This document shows, one piece after another, positions 60,831-64,000 of a stretch of 64,000 nt of DNA. The position numbers and the translations under genes are program-made. The notes under the pieces were generated by a model. It searched no databases. It worked only from the letters and a program-made list of their open reading frames with translations, and was not told the DNA's origin. Positions within the stretch are counted from its first letter, which is position 1. Each line of letters starts with the position of its first letter. Source of the DNA: Craterostigma plantagineum (lineage: Eukaryota > Streptophyta > Magnoliopsida > Lamiales > Linderniaceae); the NCBI GenBank assembly GCA_027422505.1, contig JAPQWV010001551.1:18396-82395 (forward strand), in the 5' to 3' direction.

Positions 60831-63272
60831 ATGGCTTCCGTGATCGAGTCTGCTTGGACGGTAATGTCGTCTCCATCTTTCGTTGGATGTGTCGTTGCGA
60901 TTTAATTTATCAGTTCGGCGTGCTTCTGATTTTTGTTTTCAGCTTCGTTTTCGATTTATGTAGTCGTCATGTGCGCCGGATTGTTATGTGTAGTCTTATT
61001 TGATTGTTGTGTTAATTTCTTTGTGGAAGCCATTTTTTATGGTGGCAAATTTTATGTGACCACCTTCAGGTTTGATGAAGCGGTTCTTCAATTGATGAAT
61101 CTATGCAGCGATAGATTTAAGCGGAGTGTTATTGGAGTCGTTTTCGCTTGTAAATTTCTCCTTTCCTTGTGCATGAGTATTTCGAATACTTGATGCATTT
61201 CTTTACAAAGAAAAACTTAGCTGCTGAGCTGCTCAAACGAGTCACGTTAGTTAGGCGTGGGGTTTAATGTTTTTTAATTAATAGGTGATTTCTTGTAAAC
61301 CACACGTCGTCGTTTCAAATGCCTGATGTTGTAAAATTGTTATTGGAGGAAATTAATATGTTTGGGAGGCCGGCCTAGGGGTGCAATGTATTTGTTAGGT
61401 TTGGCACAGTTTGGCTGAATGTTGGAAGATCAAACCCAATGATAAGTGCCTAATGTTTGGTGTAATCCTGTATGATAATTTGGTGCAATATTCTGTACAT
61501 TCAGTGTATAATGTAGGTAGCTATCAAACACATTTATATTTAGTTATCCAAATTTCTTTTCTTGCTGTTATGTTGATTTGCAATTACATTTGATCTGTTG
61601 ATGCAGTATCTGATCACCCGTTTTAGCGACTTTCAACTGGCATGTCTTGGAAGTTTCTTTCTTCATGAGAGCATCTTCTTCCTGTCGGGTCTCCCGTTCA
61701 TTTACTTGGAAAGGGCTGGATGGCTAAGCAGTACAAAATTCAGGTTTGACTTGAATACCGTTAGCATGCAAGTCTAATGATCCGACAAAGAATGGCCATT
61801 AAATTGTCTCAAAAGTATGAAAGGAAAGTATACTATCAGTTTTCATATTACTGTAGGTACATGCATTCTCCTTGATTATCTATACAAATTTATGATTTTT
61901 CCCAGCCGTCATTGAAATGAAGGGTGAAGAATCTAACATCTCGAATAAGGGGTTTCTCTAACTCTAATAAGAATTGGTATAACCTACAGTAGCATCATCA
62001 AATTTAAGGTTGTCCCTATCAGTGTAGGAAGATATCGAAAAACATACTGCCGTTTTAGACGATTTCAATCTTTGTGCAGAGCAAAAGCAACACCCCGCTG
62101 CTCAAGAGAAAATGCATCTCATCGCTGGTGCTTTTCACCTATGCGTCAATTTGCCCGTTATGATTCTATCCTATCCTGTATTTAGATTCATGGGGATGCG
62201 GAGTACTCTGCCACTGCCGTCATGGTATTTTTATATTTATTAATAGATGAAGTTGAGTACATGATCTTTTGTAGTTCCATATTGGTATGGGATCGTTTAC
62301 CTTTGTTTATCGAGTTAAGCTACTTGTCCTTTACCTGTAGGAAAGTGGTCTCGACTCAGATTATATTCTACTTCATCATCGAAGATTTTGTATTCTACTG
62401 GGACACAGAATTTTGCATACGAAATGGCTTTACAAACACGTCCACAGTGTTCATCACGAGTGAGCTTTAATCTACATGTCTCAAGTTGAACTACTTCCTC
62501 TCCTTGACATATGAAGCCAGCTTTGCTGTTTTCCTAAATATGGTTCACTACTATACAGATATGCAACACCTTTTGGGTTGACTTCGGAGTATGCCCACCC
62601 TGCAGAAATTCTTTTTCTTGGCTTTGCCACAATACTCGGCCCTGCCATCACTGGGCCCCATCTAATAACGTTGTGGTTATGGATGATGTTAAGAGTCCTC
62701 GAAACGGTTGAGGCACATTGTGGGTATCATTTCCCTTGGAGCCTCTCAAACTTCTTGCCTTATACGGGGGGTCAGTACTCGTAATCTTATGCTCGTTTCT
62801 CTTTAGCACTTTATACATCTTTCTTTCTTACATTCTTTGAGCTATTTCCTTGTGATCGCAGCGCCGACTTCCATGATTATCATCACCGACTTCTGTATAC
62901 GAAGAGCGGCAATTATTCGTCAACTTTTGTTTACATGGACTGGTGAGTTCCTTTCATTTAGTCTTCTGAAACAAGTGTTAAAAATTCATGCATATTGATT
63001 CTTTTTCGACTGCCGTTATGTTGAGAGAGGAATGGTTACCCTTTCAAGTGGCTGCAGTTACAAATACACAAGTCAAGAAGAAAAAGAACTTAAATCCTTA
63101 AGAAAATGAAGAGATCCTCTCTTATCACGTGTTAAGGGACTATGATACGCCCTTAGTTTTCTTCACCACTCAAGTAAATTTTTTGTCCTTACAGGATATT
63201 CGGCACGGACAAGGTTATAGAAAACTGAAGGCACTGAAGACCGACGGAGAACCAGACGACAAGCACAAGTGA
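60831..63272 (+). CDS. SMO2: 4-alpha-methylsterol monooxygenase 2 (SMO2)
   Basis: Seven exons: 60831-60860, 61607-61743, 62080-62224, 62341-62459, 62559-62770, 62872-62942 and 63195-63272. The protein starts MASVIESAWTYLITRFSDFQ, has membrane spans (LACLGSFFLHESIFFLSGLPF), and shows the His boxes of the fatty-acid-hydroxylase/SMO family: HRILH, HSVHHE (exon 4), HPAEI (exon 5) and HDYHHRLLY (exon 6). It is an ER di-iron oxidase removing a C-4 methyl group in phytosterol synthesis. Breaks by one base: C run at 62092, A run at 62110, T run at about 62133, near 62402 (G run before ACACAG), near 62760 and near 63217. The C-terminus is either DKHK at 63270 or, by a GTGAGT donor at 63270 and an acceptor near 63383, two residues longer. 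Confidence 0.92.
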
Positions 63273-63830
63273 GTTTCTCATTTCGTAATAATAGCATTAC
63301 CGACCAGTACCATCATGTTTGTAATACATTTGTGTGTGTTGCATTTGCATTGCATTGCATGCTAACTGGATTTTATCACCAGCAGTAAATGAATGGCATG
63401 GTGTGGTTTTACTCATCTCATCGTCATCAGCCTTGTATGCATTTTTAGTGTCCCTTTAATTGAATCTCTATTTTCTGCAAGCTTCACCTTGTCAAAGAGA
63501 ATGATAAGTTTTATATGTTCTAAAGAATTTGGCTCTAACTTATCTGACCCTTTTTTCTGCATCACAAGAAAAGAAAGAAAAAGAAATTCCGACTGACTTG
63601 AGCTTCAGAGGGCCGTCGCCACAGAACGGCCCATATGAGTGGTGTTATTACTTATTACCCAAAGTTACCGAAAAGATGAGAACCAATTAACTTCACCTAA
63701 ATCCCTTTTAAATGCAACATTAATTGTTATTTCATGATAACTCCATTAAATTTTATGTCCAAGAAAAAAAAACCACCCTTGAAAGCTTGCTTTATGCATG
63801 TATATCTTCAACCCTAATGTTGCAATAATC
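63273..63830. other. SMO2 3' flank, no gene
   Basis: No protein-like frame. A short open frame on the minus strand that overlaps the next gene is a shadow. Confidence 0.5.
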
Positions 63831-64000
63831 ATGGCGCCGAAATCATCCATAATATGTTCGAACATGGCTTTGAATACTTTCGTCTTCGCCCTTCTCCTAA
63901 CTACCCTCGAATGCGCGCGCCTACTGCAAAATGGCAAGCGGCCGAGAAATACCTGGCGAATGAGATGGGGCGATTCGCAGTGCAAGAGCATAATAACAAA
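63831..64000 (+). CDS. probable phytocystatin, 5' part only
   Basis: The ATG at 63831 gives MAPKSSIICSNMALNTFVFA, then LLLTTLECARLL, a signal peptide. After a one-base frame change near 63925 the other frame reads KYLANEMGRFAVQEHNNK, which matches the N-terminal helix motif of cystatins (the Gly before RFAVxEHN is the family's conserved residue). The gene runs off the right edge. Cystatins are secreted inhibitors of papain-type proteases. The downstream Gln-x-Val-x-Gly loop that would settle the case is outside the window. Confidence 0.55.
   Translation, partial: MAPKSSIICSNMALNTFVFALLLTTLECARLLQNGKRPRNTWRMRWGDSQCKSIIT

Noticed and set aside
63746..63991. 81-codon minus-strand frame at the right edge
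   Set aside because: The plus strand carries a signal peptide and cystatin motif; the minus frame has no family match.

Overview
This is nuclear DNA from a flowering plant, almost certainly a eudicot. The genes have short introns in plant style, and the protein families are land-plant specific: Di19, GATL, SWINGER-type E(z), RBOH, ESB1-type dirigent and SMO2. The transposons are also plant types: Copia with a tRNA-Met primer site, plant mariner, PIF/Harbinger with a Myb-like ORF, hAT, MULE and Tourist-like MITEs. The species cannot be told from the sequence alone.

Layout. 0.7-6.4 kb is a deleted Copia element (TSD CTAAT) whose 5' LTR carries a 2.9-kb mariner. 6.5-6.9 kb is a MITE. 7.6 kb holds a small uncertain gene. 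8.3-10 kb is a Di19 zinc-finger gene (minus) with an apparent U12-type AT-AC intron. 10.7-11.7 kb is a GATL glycosyltransferase (minus). 13.5-20.1 kb is a transposon block: Tourist-like MITE, hAT element and a 4.5-kb PIF/Harbinger element that also holds a GRF-type zinc-finger ORF. 20.5-22.1 kb is an unnamed nuclear-type protein gene (plus). 22.8-27.5 kb is an 18-exon SWN-like PRC2 histone methyltransferase (minus). 27.6-30 kb is repeat-rich and includes a 310-bp foldback. 30.0-30.8 kb is a multispan membrane protein (minus). 31.8-32.3 kb (ubiquitin-eS31, minus) and 32.7-35.2 kb (mitochondrial RF1, plus) diverge from a shared promoter. 35.4-42 kb is transposons again: a MULE inside a hAT, then a Copia element with TA...TA termini. 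43.1-47.0 kb is a SEC23-like COPII gene (plus), tail-to-tail with an RBOH NADPH oxidase (47.2-51.0 kb, minus). 52.6 kb is a small basic protein, 54.1-55.6 kb an ESB1-like dirigent gene (plus), and 56.1-57.2 kb ribosomal protein uS8/S15a (minus). 58.3-60.4 kb (ALY/THO4 mRNA export factor, minus) and 60.8-63.3 kb (SMO2 sterol oxidase, plus) diverge from one promoter. The right edge cuts a probable cystatin gene.

Almost every conserved gene, including ubiquitin and uS8, contains one or more single-base insertions or deletions that break the frame although the protein on both sides is intact. The two LTRs of the young Copia element differ by four single-base indels and one substitution. I read this as base-level error in a long-read assembly, not as mass pseudogenization. 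CDS entries below therefore span the whole gene and name the break points. There is no operon logic here: the genes are housekeeping and developmental loci separated by transposon clusters.
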